From: Brassica napus
Lineage: Eukaryota > Streptophyta > Magnoliopsida > Brassicales > Brassicaceae
Assembly (NCBI RefSeq): GCF_020379485.1
Contig: NC_063444.1
Coordinates: forward strand, 323,501 to 387,500
DNA: 64,000 bases
Direction: 5' to 3'
Part shown: in pieces, positions 37,119 to 51,569 of the stretch
Layout of the letters: the number at the start of each line of letters is the position of its first letter
Position numbering within the stretch: position 1 is the first letter of the stretch
Notes under the pieces: model-generated
What the model was told of the DNA's origin: nothing
What the model saw: the letters and a program-made list of their open reading frames with translations, nothing else
The model's database searches: none
Translations under genes and position numbers: made by a program

Positions 37119-38000
37119 CTTCTCCAGAATCGAAGGAGGCATATTTTCTTCGATATAAAAATCCAAACTTTTTACCCGGAAAACTCTCAGAGTGGTTACG
37201 AAACAGAAGGAACTAAAGAACCCATGTGAAGAAAAGAAAAAAAAAAGATAAGCTTTGAGTTTTTTTTTTTTTTTTTTTTTTTGCCTCCAAGAAGAAACAG
37301 AGTGAGCAGTAGTTTTCAGCACGCTTAATGAGGAAGCGGGAGGACGAATCCGAAAATGCTTATTGAAGGAGAAACCTGATAAAGTGTGTTTCGTTCAGAC
37401 AAATCTGAGGGAAGAAAATTAGATTTTGCACAAATGGTTAGAGAGAGAGAGAAGAAACAGAGAGAAAGTTTGTCTTGGTTTGCATCGTTTTTCGAGAAGA
37501 AAGTAACTTAATTATTATTTCAAAAAAATTTGTGCAGAGAGATTTTAGTTCATTCCAATATTTGATCATTTACTCGAAAAGCTGAGCTATAATAAAAAGT
37601 TAAAGTGGTGACGAGAAAATCCAAGTGAAAGTCCTCATCTTCTCTGTCTTTAGCTATTATTATCAAATCTAGTTTATGGGTCTTTTATTTGAATATGAAC
37701 ACGAAAGCTAAAGTTTTTTTTTGTTTTCTGTTTATTTATTAACTTTGGTAATTGGATCATTATTTACTAAAAAGCGAGAATCATGTGAAGGTCCGTTACC
37801 TTTATGGCTTTATATACTTTGCCTCTCGTTGTGTATGGACTGAGCAGGGAAAGATGGAGGGGAAACATTGTGAAACTAAGACCATTCTTGGTTTTGAGAC
37901 CTGGTTGGTTTGTTTAGGGTTATAATAAAAGTATTATTTCACTCATGAAGACAATGAAACCCTCCTTGGTTCGGTTCTAGATCAGTTTAGTCGTTTTAAT
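37119..38000. other. 5' leader and upstream region of the DUF630/632 gene
   Basis: A T22 run at 37261-37282 sits about 145 bp upstream of the ATG. GAGAGAGA at 37440-37452 is a typical leader repeat. No other gene. Confidence 0.6.
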
Positions 38001-38735
38001 GCATCTCCAACCCATTATACCATTTTAGTGTCAAAATCACATTATTTTAGTGTAGCTTTAACACTAAATTTTTTTGTGTCTCCAACCACAACACCAAATG
38101 TTACACTAAAAAGGAATATTCTTCATTATTTTATTATTATCAAATTCTTTTATTTTTAATAATTTTGATAAATATTAATAGTTTTATGAAAAAAATATAT
38201 TAACTAATATTAAAATTGTAACTAAAATAATAATTATATATAAATGTATTTACATTATATAATAACATTATTATTAATACATACTGTTATATTAATTAAT
38301 TAAACACACAAAAAAAGTTAAATTATAACATACTAGATCTAAATATTATAATATTCCAACTACAAATGTTTGAATTAAACTTTGTTATGTATTTAAAAAT
38401 TAATTTTATATTTGTTTTATAAACCCTAATATTTTATAACAATTAAAATATAACAAAACAATGATGATATAACTAAAAAATATTCATTCAATTATAAACT
38501 AATCATACAAATCAAATATAATTAAACAATACATAAATAAACAATTTTAACAAAAAAATCAAAAAAAAAAAAATTGCCGTCTGCTACAGTGTTGCACCAA
38601 ATATGGTGTGACACTGTAGCAAAAAGGAAAATGACACTAAAATGCAGTTTGATATACCGTTGGGTACGGGAGAGAAAACATCAAATCAACACACTATTTT
38701 GCTGTTTTACCGTGTGGTTGGACTTAGCCTTGGAC
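38000..38735. mobile_element. Probable MITE with GCATCTCCAACC-type ends
   Basis: The left edge GCATCTCCAACCCATTATAC and the reverse complement of the right edge (AAGTCCAACCACACGGTAAA) are loosely inverted, and both sides share ATTTTAGTGT/AATAGTGTG. A central TGTTGCACCAAATATGGTGT hairpin lies near 38590. The target duplication is unclear. Confidence 0.45.
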
Positions 38736-38906
38736 CTTGAATGAAGAAGGCAGAATCACCAAGTCTTGTCTTGTCTTGTCTTGTGTATGGAGATTCGTTT
38801 TTTATTTGTCTAACGGCTCCTTGAAACCTGAGCTTCATTTTTATAAGAAAAAATCCTTCGTGACTCATGAGTCTTGTCACCTATTTATTGTCTATTATAA
38901 TTAAAA

Positions 38907-40181
38907 CTAGACCCTGATAGCACGGATATAAATTTTCAGTTTTTAATTATTTATTTTATTAAAAGATGTATTTGTAATATTCGTTCATATTATATTCATT
39001 AATTAAATATTTGTTTTTGCATCTTAAACTATCTATTTTTCACATATCATATAAAAAATATAAAAAAATGAGTATAGAGTTAATTAGATAATTTTAAAAA
39101 CAGAAATTTTTCTTTCGTGTGCGGTATCATATAAATAATGATCCGTCCAGTTAACAAAAATCATGATTATTTTATGTATAATTTTTTTTATTTTGATCAT
39201 TTCCTTAAGACTATATTAAATTTTACATATTTTAATTAGAATATTTTTAATATCTTTACCTTTTTATTTGAAATGCAACTCAATATTTTTTTTAACAATT
39301 ATAACAAAATATTTAAAAAATATTTTTAGAATTTGTTTGAAAAATATGAAAATTACATTTTAAATTAAAATTATCCTAAAATATGATAAGTTTTGATGTA
39401 AACGAAAACTCAAATTATGTCAAAAATAATGATATTCAATGATAATAACAATTTTAATTGATTATTTTTAAAAAAATACATTTACAAAAATATTGTTTGA
39501 AAGAAAATTCAATTATCTTTCAAATATAAAATGAAAATATTATAATTAAATAATAAAAAATATAATTAAAAACCACAAATTTAGCAAATGACAACTGAGT
39601 TATATTATGCTAAAATTTTATTTCTAACAATTTATCAAATGACAAATGAGTAATGAACAAATAATACCATATAATTTTTAAAAACATAGCCATTCTTAAA
39701 TATTTTTTGAACAAATAATTATTTTTAAATTTAATCAACTGAAAATAATATATGTACAATTGTGTAAGTCAAATTCTAGTTTTATTGATGCATGTTATAT
39801 ATTAGTGATGCATGTTATATATTAGTGCTGCATGTTTTAGGTAACATTTTAATGATGCACGTTTTTAAAAATCTCCATTATTAAAATTATGCACGTAAGG
39901 ATAACTCATGAGTTTTTTTGGTTGATTAAATGACATTATGTCCAAATTTATTTAAGGATATTTCATTAAGGTAACTGAAAAAGACAAACAATAAAATAGG
40001 AAGTTTAAATTCATTTAAGAATATTTCATTAATGTAACTGAAAAGATAAGTAATAAATTAGGCAGTTTTATTCATTTTATGATATTTCATAAATGCAGCT
40101 GAAAAATACAAGAAAAAAAAAGAGTTTAATTAATGAAGTAAGAACATTTTCAAATGAGTAATTCTCTTTTAATAATATAGA
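38907..40181 (-). mobile_element. Non-autonomous Helitron
   Basis: On the minus strand it starts TCTATATTATTAAAAGAG and ends CTAG, with host A (38906) and host T (40182) adjacent, as expected for A^T insertion. The 5' end is near-identical in style to the element ending at 25536. There is no coding region in 1275 bp. Inside are two copies of TGATGCATGTTATATATTAG (39786-39831) and three ~63-bp copies built on GATATTTCATTAA...AACTGAAAAA (39955-40110). Confidence 0.75.
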
Positions 40182-41348
40182 TAAGAACAGCCCAACTTTG
40201 TAAAATTTAGCTTATTTTTCAAATTGTGGACGACAGTAAAGTATGGAGACTCAAACAATCATATAATTAAGATAATGGGCAGTGGATGGACTTTCGCAGA
40301 AACTGTAAGAGGTATGGAGTGTGAACTATGGAGCTTGAGTCCTCCTACTAAACCACGTAGCCAAATCACCTTATACTAAACCACGTAGCAAAATCACCTT
40401 GCATTCTGTAAGTGGGTGGGCTTCACATAGGCCAGTAAAAGCAAAAAAAAAAAAAAAGCATGAATCTAATGGAAAAAGGTACACCTTCCATGCAGGATCT
40501 GAATATCAAAAATCATGTACCCGTAAAAAGGAGCTCCAGGTGTGTGAATCGGAAGAAATGGGTCAATCAGATGTATAAGAGGGATTTGGGTTCATCAAGG
40601 TTTGAGAAGCCTTGTAAAAGAAGACATATCTGAGGGCCTGAGGCTACCACATCTAAAAGAAGTTTGGGCTTCAGTGCAAGCATGCCTTACAAGTTTGGGC
40701 TTGAATCTTAATACTTGGAATTCTGATGCCTTCAAACATGCGACTACTAAAAACGGAAGGAAAAAAATCACGGTTCTACACTTTTACGTAGCTTCACTTC
40801 TCCATGACACATGCTTCAAATATCATATCAATGAAACGTACTTCCTTACTCCAAATACCCAAATTTTAAGAAAATACAATGCGTACAAATACGATATGTT
40901 TATATCTCATTTAAAATCTATATATAGTCGACCTTTTTAAAAAAATACAAAGTGACTATGAGTCTGATAACTGATTGCGTATGAATATGAGATAAATATG
41001 GGCAGCTCTAACCTATAGTTGGAAATATAATAATTGAAATATAATCGACTTACCCAAAAAAAAGAAACATAACGGATTATATAATAAATACGTAGGAAAA
41101 AACTTAGGATTGCTAGTTTTTTTCTTGTTGAAAAAAAGAAAGTCACTAGGGAGCGATGTTTGGTGTCCACAGACCAAATATCTGAAATTATTGGCCTACC
41201 AACAAAGACCTGACGAACAATAATAAAAATATTCTATCGTATCATATCATATCAAATTAAACATTACGAGTAAATACGTATGCATGAATATAAAAATCAT
41301 ACACCGTATTATTGCGTGTGTATATAATGGAGTGGCATGGTAACACAA

Positions 41349-41349
<1 letters not shown>
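40182..41349. other. Intergenic region upstream of the FLZ gene
   Basis: No gene supported; the frame at 40602-40940 begins with TTG and shows no domain. A 27-bp near-perfect tandem duplication (ACTAAACCACGTAGC core) lies near 40347-40401. Confidence 0.55.

Positions 41350-41382
<33 letters not shown>
41350..41382. repeat. Poly(C) run, 33 nt
   Basis: An uninterrupted C33 tract about 120 bp upstream of the FLZ start codon. Long C tracts are rare in plant DNA. It may be real or a sequencing/assembly artefact. Confidence 0.9.
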
Positions 41383-41502
41383 TTCACCTTCAAGCAACAA
41401 TCTAAGTTACATTTTAAAAAGTTTTATAATTCTTTCTTCGTAAGAATAGTTATAAAACAATAGTATGTTGATTGGGAATCGACAAATGCAGAAAAACCAA
41501 GC

Positions 41503-42166
41503 ATGCCTAGGATTACCATCGAGGTTGATGATAATCATACCGCCGGCCAAGATTCTGACGTGTCTATGGCGGTGGTAGACGGCGGAGATAATTACGACCA
41601 GCGGTTCTTGGCGATGTTATCACCGAGAAATCACACAAGGACCGAGAGAAAAGACTGTGGGAAATCAACGTTGCCGTCATCGTCTTTTCTTGGAAGCTGT
41701 GGCTTTTGCAAACGCCGTTTAGCTCCCGGCCGTGATATTTACATGTACAAGTATGTTTACTTATTAATTACTCCTTTCTTGATTATTTTCATCTTATACT
41801 TCTATATTTAAAACCTCAGCTGACTATATACATATACATTACCACATAAATATTTGAACCAGTGTCTTGGACATAGACTATAAGCTACAACGAAACTATG
41901 AGATTCTATTTTGTGACATCATCTAGTCGGTGTTACAAAAAAAAACATCTATATATCTAAATGTACGAATTTGATGATTTGTTTCACTTTTATTTTTTTG
42001 GTTCGAATGCATCGGAAAGTTATATTTTTAAACTTGGATTTGTAATGTAATAAATTGTAGAGGGGATGCAGCGTTTTGTAGCATGGAATGCAGAGAACAA
42101 CAGATTGAGCAGGACAGGCAAAACTCCAAGCAGAGCGCCAGAGTCGTTCTATCACCATCAAACTAA
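41503..42166 (+). CDS. FLZ-type (DUF581) zinc finger protein
   Basis: Two exons, 41503-41750 and 42061-42166, give 117 aa. The junction AA|gtatgt...ttgtag|A restores Lys in MYKGDAAFCS. The FLZ finger has C66, C69, C89 and C93 (CGFC, then FCSMEC). FLZ proteins are plant-specific scaffolds that bind the SnRK1 energy-sensing kinase (family knowledge). The start chosen is the first ATG in frame (MPRITIEVDD). An upstream ATG at 41465 opens MLIGNRQMQK in another frame, resembling a family N-terminus, so the original start may have been lost through a small deletion. Position matches Arabidopsis At4g39795. Confidence 0.9.
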
Positions 42167-43251
42167 ACATATGGATGGCTCAAATTAAGCTCTGACTATT
42201 AAAGCTCGTGTGTGTGACTTGAGATTGTTGCCGTTATTATTAATTAGCATCATCATGTAAAAATTAGGTCAAAAATTGAAATGAAACTCTTTCATGTCTT
42301 GCGTATTATTATTTTTTTGGTGAAACTTGCGTATTATTTTTGTTCCACATTACTTTGCTTCTTTTATAAATCCGGGTTTATTTAGTTTGATGCCCTATGA
42401 TTTTTATTACTTTATGTGTTTTAAAAAAGCTAGTGAAAGTTGACGTAAGCGCACCACGGACCTCGTTTTTATAAGATCGAATAAATCTCAAAACCATATG
42501 CAACTCACGGTAATTAAGATTTTAATTAGTAAAAATACACACTTTTTATATAAAAGTCACATCATCTGCCGTATTCTATGGCTAGTACATGAATAATGAC
42601 AGTGTGAATAATTTCTATTGGAGATTCTGAACTTTCCTTTGATATATATAATATTTTGTCAAGGGATCATTGGTAGAAAAAATTACAAAAAAGTATTAAA
42701 TAGTGGAATTTAAATGGAGGTCATTGTCTCGTGACGATGAAAGCGTCTGATAGTTAATAATGAGACGTATAGTAAACTAATGCGAATGCACGTCACTCCC
42801 GATCAAAAGATGTATTGAATATTTTCATACATACTGGAAATGAGTTTGTTAATTATGAAGACACTTTTAAACGGATGAATATTTTTAACACGACATTTAA
42901 AATGGAATGAAGAATGTAATTTATAGCTCGTTTTTTAAAAACCTAATTTATGGTAGCTCGTTGCTCAATAATTGAAGACCAAAAGATGTTAAATATAATG
43001 GTTTATGGAAATGGATCGTTATCACTAGCTTATAGATAAGGATTAGGTTTATAATTGGTCTACAGTGTATTGTTTTCTCTTCACTCGTCTTCTGTACTCC
43101 AAACTTTTTGGAAAAGAATTTTTTTTTTTTTTTGAAAAGTGTACTCCAAACTTCGAGGCTTAGTTGTTGGAGTTTCGGGAGTCATCACAACTTGTCTTCA
43201 TTACTAATTGTTGATTAATTAATTATCAACAATTTAATAATCCAAGGATTT
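42167..43251. other. Intergenic region
   Basis: No gene or bounded element recognised. Confidence 0.6.
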
Positions 43252-43555
43252 GAGTATGTTTACGGGAGGGTTCTAGGGTGGGGTTCTTAGCGTTACATAA
43301 AAACCCGTATCTTAGGGTGTGATTGGTAATGACTGTAGGTGTGCTGTCCACAACCCTATTTTTTTCTACAGCAAATTTTTTAAAGTTACAGCCATTACTA
43401 ATCGGACCCTTAACTTTTAACTAAAAAAGTTAAGAACTGGTTCTTAAATATCTTATTTAAAAACCGGTTCTTACTCTTTTTAGTTAAAAGTTAAGATATA
43501 TGTTCTTATATTTCGTTAAAAATTTCGCTTTGAGAACCTCCATTAAACATGTTCT
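43252..43555. mobile_element. Harbinger-like MITE, interrupted by a nested 95-bp MITE
   Basis: The core TTAAATATCTTATTTAA and the flanking TTCTTA...AACCGGTTCTTA blocks match the element at 13056-13232. The ends GTATGTTTACGGGAGG and (reverse complement) AACATGTTTAATGGAGG are inverted repeats. The edges are approximate. Confidence 0.65.
43315..43409. mobile_element. Nested 95-bp MITE with TTA target duplication
   Basis: The left end GGGTGTGATTGGTAATGACT and the reverse-complemented right end GGGTCCGATTAGTAATGGCT are inverted repeats running into CTGTA. TTA flanks it at 43312-43314 and 43410-43412. It interrupts the left arm of the surrounding MITE, so it inserted later. Confidence 0.8.
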
Positions 43556-44209
43556 ATGATTCATTTGGTATCAAGGTATCTTCGATTAAATTATCCTTCA
43601 ACATATAATAAAATTATATGTGCCATCAGTACTCCCTCTCTCTCTCTCTCTTTTCTTGAACAATAAGAACTCGTTGAGGTCATTGATGATGCTATGATAG
43701 AATGGAAAATATTAAAACAATTCTTTTAATGGTATTTGAATCAAGAATTGGTCCAAATTATACACTTGCAAATAAGTATTTCTTAAATCAGGAGCATCAT
43801 GAAAAAGACCAATACGTTTTTTTTTTAAATTGCTCGTCATCAACGCAACTTGATCGTATTTTATTAAGGATCACAATAAAATAATAATACAGAATTAAAA
43901 TTGACAAATTTCATTGGACCGAAACCATGACTAAATATCGCAAATTACAGTAAGTTTACACATTATGGAAGTGAATCATAAAAGCGATTATATGAAATTA
44001 TGGTCCAATCTAGAAACACTTGTACATTATACTAGCCCATCTGGATTACTAGAAACACCGGTAACTTCACACCCTACAAAGATCAATCTAAAAGCTCTTT
44101 GATCTCTGAAAACACAAGCATTCATATTTTAAAACATATATAAAAAAAAAAAACAAGAAACAGAAGTCTTATATTTTGGGCTAATTAAAGATTCTTAAAC
44201 GCTTCGTGT
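43556..44209. other. Intergenic region and MIPS1 3' flank
   Basis: No gene supported. A (TC)n run lies near 43635-43651. The frame at 43702-43884 has no recognisable domain. Confidence 0.6.
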
Positions 44210-46747
<2,538 letters not shown>

Positions 46748-46825
46748 CTTTTAAACAGACTTTTGTTTTCTCGGTTTTGAATTGAATCGAGTTTGTGTGG
46801 GTTTGAGCTTCTCTTAAGTGGAGCG

Positions 46826-46836
46826 CTATTTATAGA
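46826..46836 (-). promoter_or_regulatory. TATA box of MIPS1
   Basis: Minus-strand TCTATAAATAG lies about 80 bp upstream of the ATG. Confidence 0.7.
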
Positions 46837-46858
46837 AAAAGAGCGCGAGGGAGAGGAG

Positions 46859-47024
46859 ACACGTGGCGTGGTCTCAGTGGGTGGTGGACCCTCTTTAGCC
46901 AATGCATGTGAGCGAGTTCGTTGATGGCTAATAGTGAATCATACGTGTGAGGGAGGGGTCTCGCACGTGAGAGGCGCGGAGAGAAAAAGTGTGACACGTC
47001 GGAGCCCTGGACCATACACGTGGC
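46859..47024. promoter_or_regulatory. ABRE/G-box cluster in the MIPS1 promoter
   Basis: Two identical ACACGTGGC words (46859-46867 and 47016-47024) bracket a CACGTG G-box (46964-46969). ACACGTCGG (46994-47002) and ATACGTGTG (46941-46949) lie between. ACGT-core boxes of this type bind ABF/HY5/PIF-class factors, so ABA or light input is inferred. Confidence 0.7.
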
Positions 47025-47039
47025 GTCGTTTTGCCAATA

Positions 47040-48568
47040 GCAAAGTTTTGTCGGATTGTCTTCTCAGACCCACATTTTTTGTTGAAGGTGCTCGAACAAG
47101 GTGGGGGACGTTAGTTACTTCCGTTACTCAATCAGTAAAACGACAGTGTTTCGAACATTGTCTCCGTTACAGTTAGTTAGCGACAGTTGTTTCTCAGTTA
47201 CGGAAAAAACGAGAGTGGAGTAAACACACACCACATTTAGCTGCCACATATTCTGGGTGGATGTCACGTTCCAGAGATGGAGCGTGTAGTAACTAACGTG
47301 GCTAATTAACGGTCGTTTGAAAACAATGTCTGACCGTTTTTTGATTCTTTGTCTTCGTTGAGTTGGGTCCCGTGGAGTCTTGTTGACTTGCTTTGACACG
47401 TGAATTATGAATCTACAAGCTTACATATGTCTGAACATTTATAATTAGTTTTTATCATACTCCCACTGTTTTATGACAATTGTCATTCTAACTTTTTTTC
47501 TTTTTTTTTTTTTACACAAAAAATGTCAATTTACAGTTTCATTGTAAATTATACTTAATTTTAAATAAAAATTAATTGTAAACTGCATTGATTTTATAAA
47601 TAATTTTATTTATCTCAAATACTATTGGTCAGAAAGATGTAATTAATAACAACTTACATATATTTTCGTTACTTTCTTAGTCTGTGTGAAAAGTGTCAAA
47701 ATAACACTTATTCAGAAACGGAGATAGCAGTAATTAACCCATAATGTTTTAATCTTTTCAACTTTATAAATGTTTCTTCGTGGACGTTTCTATGTATTAT
47801 CCGGAGATACTGGTAGATTCGTACAGTGTTATAAATCCTTTAATTAATTGATGCTACTATTCATAAATTTAATAAAATTTCCGATGATTTCGAGGTATAC
47901 TTATTTTCCATATTTAAGAAATTTAAAGTTACAATTAAATCATCTTAATTGATTAATTATGACTGAGTTATGTACGTACCATAAAACTTGAGACTAACCA
48001 TTATGTAAGAAATACTTCATTGGTTCCATATTATTTGTTTTTTAGAGTTAAAATTTTGTTTCATTTAAGTGTTATTTGTTTTCAATGTAAAATTTAATAA
48101 TAATATTTTTCATTTCATTTTTTTATTAGTTAAAATATAATTAGATATATAGATAATAATATTTTTATTTTAAAAATATATAAAATTAAATATTTTCTTA
48201 ATCTGTACGCATAAACCTAAAACGACAGCTAAAGTGAAACAAAAGGAGTATATATCTAAAATATCATCATATTATATGTTTTTCACGTATAAAAGAATGA
48301 ATGCTTACTAATACATTAGTTTCAACATTTTCATAATGATGTAATTTATTACACTTAACAGAAAATAAGAAACCCCATTAATGTAATGTTTTAAGTGTAG
48401 GCTAAGATCAAACGTGTGAATTCGACTCGCGTGCCACATATACATTGCAGCAATGGCGTCATATACTAATTTGAGTAAGACTACATAGAGTAGATATTTG
48501 AACCAAAAAAAATCATAGAGTAGAGATTTGATGCTCTGGTCGACATGAAAAGATATAAACACTGAATC
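47040..48568. other. Intergenic region upstream of MIPS1
   Basis: No gene supported. Frames at 46934-47399 are short and overlap the promoter. The remainder is AT-rich. Confidence 0.6.
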
Positions 48569-48571
48569 TTA

Positions 48572-48842
48572 GAGCATCATTATCCCATAAACCCCATTTG
48601 GGGTTTCTTAAATTTTTTTTTTTTTTACTTTTTTCGAATTTAGAAAAAAAAAAATAAAAACGAACTAATCGCGGGCCGCCACGTGTCAGTGGGACCCGCG
48701 AACAATGTAAGAAATCTTAAAAACCGACTACTATTTGGTAGTTTTGGTAACCGGTTTTTTAAAAAAAAGTGGGTCCTACGCGGAATCCACACGCTAAGAA
48801 CCTCCTAAGAACCTCTCTAGTATTCTTTGGATAAAGATGCTC
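48572..48842. mobile_element. Harbinger-like MITE (271 bp) with TTA target duplication
   Basis: Terminal inverted repeats GAGCATCATTATCC and (reverse complement of the right end) GAGCATCTTTATCC are flanked by TTA at 48569-48571 and 48843-48845. The interior has CCACGTGTCAGTGGGACCCG and no coding region. Confidence 0.85.
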
Positions 48843-48845
48843 TTA

Positions 48846-49765
48846 TGGTTTATAATTTTTTCTATCTAATGGAGGATGAAAGAAGTATACAAAGGTGTTT
48901 TGGACATATATATTTGATGGCTTTGTAAAAGTTTGATAGGTATGGCTGTGGCCCATACGTACGTTTGTAAATTAATAATTTGTAGCCTTTCTAAAACCTT
49001 TTTCTATATTTCTCCACGCCACATATTTATCTTTATTTCACTTTCTTATTTTCCATTCTTTATTTTTATATATAATTAAATGATGTTGATGTATGTAGGA
49101 AGTTTCTCGTACTATTTATGAAAGTGTACTAACCACACAATATTTTTTTTTCAAAAAAAATACTAATCATACAATAATCTCTATTAGGTTTTTTGGCATA
49201 TACTTAAGTCATCGTTAGTCTGATCAAGATTTTAGTCGAATCAAAGAAAAATGTGAATATTTTAGGAATTAAATTAACGCATGTATCATTCTGAACTATT
49301 AAACTTTAAGTTTTGATAAGAAATTATCTAAAACCATTTTTATTAATTTTTACAAAGCAGTATAGTCAGAATGTAGACGATCAATATTGCAAATGGCAAA
49401 CGAAACTAGCAAATTTGTTGAACTTCGCTTCGCGGTGAACAGACAGGCTCTTTCTAAATTTCTTTGGGTTCAGTTAGACGTGATTGATTGGATAACTGAA
49501 ATAACTAACATGTGTTGGTATTGGGGCACTTCTACAACGTTCCATACATATGGAGGTTAAGTACACATATAGGATAGGGATACCGGTGATGGGAAACACA
49601 AAATTAATAGTTTTCTACTGAACTTTTGGCAATATAGTGGATGAACGTAAACACAAATGTGCAACATATACAATTGAATTTAAGCAAAAAAAAAAAAAAA
49701 ACATATACAATTGAATTTATTTTCCAAATTAGAAAAATAATAATAATCACTAAGGGGTGCAGTAA
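48846..49765. other. Intergenic region and exonuclease 3' flank
   Basis: No gene or bounded repeat recognised. Confidence 0.6.
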
Positions 49766-50923
49766 TCATCTAAGCAAAGAATGAGAATGTTTAATCAAGC
49801 TTTGAAGAGCTTGGTTGCCTTGAGCTTTGCTTAGGAGATTCTTCACATTTTGTGTCATCTGCATTGAGTCAAAAATAAGAAATAATAATAATAATACTAG
49901 TAAAATCTTAATATAAATTTGTTGTGCTTGAAGACGATGAAGGAAAACTATTACCTTCCCGAGACTACCCTTGGAGTAAGGCATTGCCCTTTGGGCTGTT
50001 TGGTAACTACTTCGACTTCTTGTCATGATCTTTGAAGAACTTTGCCATTTTCCTTCCAATTGATTGGAAAGTGTAGATTCCTGTAGAGATATATCCATAC
50101 GTATATAAATGAATTTTCGATATATATAAATATTATGAAAAGGAATAAATAAACTTAAGACAAAAAGAAAAGAGAAGAAATCATGAAAATACTACAATAC
50201 CAAGAAAAGCACTGTTGCACAATGCTTGAGGACCTCTAAATTCATTCGAACGTCGTCAAGACTCCTGCAAATATTAACATATATGTGTGTTAATTTGTCT
50301 TGCGAGAAGAGTAACATTACACACATAAATATAACCAAGGTATATACCTGTGTTTTTGCACTCCAAGGCCAAAGTACGCAGCCAAACTTGCCATCTACCG
50401 TATGATTAAAGCTTTGTTAAGTATACGGTTTAAATTTTCACAAAGACCTTAATATTTTATAATTCTACGTTTGCATGGTACGTACCTTCATGTTACCAGC
50501 TCTTTTGCCAAACTTGTCGCTTAATAACCCCAAAGAATCAATGATCCCTGAGGGCTCAGGCGCAGCTTTACCAATCTCAGCAAAAGCTTCCTTAATCCTA
50601 ACGCAGTCGAACCTTCTAATGTTATGACCTGCCCAAATCCGACCGTTCAATAGACCATAGATCTTCTCAGCCACATCTTCGAAACTTGGTGCATCCGCAA
50701 CCTTATCCCTCGTGATCCCATCCGATCTAGACGACCTTAACGAGGCCACCGAAAGGTCTTTGGGTTGTATAAGCGTTGTGAAGCTCTCTACCTCCTCGAG
50801 TGTTCTTGGACATACGATGATCGCACCAAACTCGAGGATGTGAAAATGCTGTCCTGTTTTGTTTGGTACGTTTGTTTCTAGATCGAAGAATACGATTTCG
50901 TTGGAAAATGTTTTGAACTCCAT
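49766..50923 (-). CDS. DEDDh-family 3'-5' exonuclease (RNase H-like fold)
   Basis: Five minus-strand exons: 50486-50923, 50348-50394, 50201-50264, 49955-50080 and 49766-49858. Together 768 nt, or 255 aa, phases consistent. Exo motif I is FFDLET (D14, E16), motif II lies in WAGHNIRRFD, and motif III is HRSLDD (H161, D166), which completes a DEDDh active site. The protein should degrade single-stranded nucleic acid from the 3' end; the substrate is unknown. No targeting peptide is obvious. The C-terminal ~70 residues (QRAMPYSKGSLGK, NVKNLLSKAQ) are basic and lie outside the exonuclease fold. Position matches At4g39810. Confidence 0.93.
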
Positions 50924-51569
50924 ATCAAATTTTTGGTTATGTCGATTTGTGGATCCTAACTATGTATACATTGTGAATTTGGGTTTTAAAATTGTGGCAC
51001 AAGCTAACTGTAGGTTTGTGTTGGAGGTTACTTTGGTGGTTGTTTAGCTTCATGGAGAAAATTTTGCTGTGTAGGGTAAGTAAGAATCTTTACTTTTCCT
51101 TTATCTAAACCAATACACAAAGGGTTGTTAGTAGATTCATATTGTAAGAGAATTTATTCCTTTTGATTTTTTTTTAATTAAGATACATATAATGTTGCCC
51201 CCCACAAAGCTTTCTTGTGATGTATTAACTTTGACAAGGGGTCTTCATTTCTGAATACCTAACAAGAAAACTACACTGAGGATAATGGACAAATTCTCTT
51301 TGCTTAAAATCATATATTGATTGAAAATTTTGAAATGACATAACTCTCTTCGTTAGTGTTGAACAACAATTGTAGCGAACTCTTTATAAGCAAGATGGGT
51401 ATGGCGAAGCATGCAAGAGAATGTCTCACGCAATTTTTCATCCTGATCACCTAACTAGATCACTTACTAAGTTACTACTTCTCAATGTAGGTGATTCACA
51501 TGTATCAGGAATATGCATAGGGCCGCTAGAGAACATCACGGAATAACATAAGCCAACTCATAGAGTACC
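50924..51569. other. Intergenic region
   Basis: No gene supported. The frame at 50859-51047 overlaps the exonuclease start on the opposite strand and has no domain. Confidence 0.6.

Noticed and set aside
40602..40940. 112-codon plus-strand frame upstream of the FLZ gene
   Set aside because: Starts with TTG, lacks domains and sits in repeat-rich DNA.
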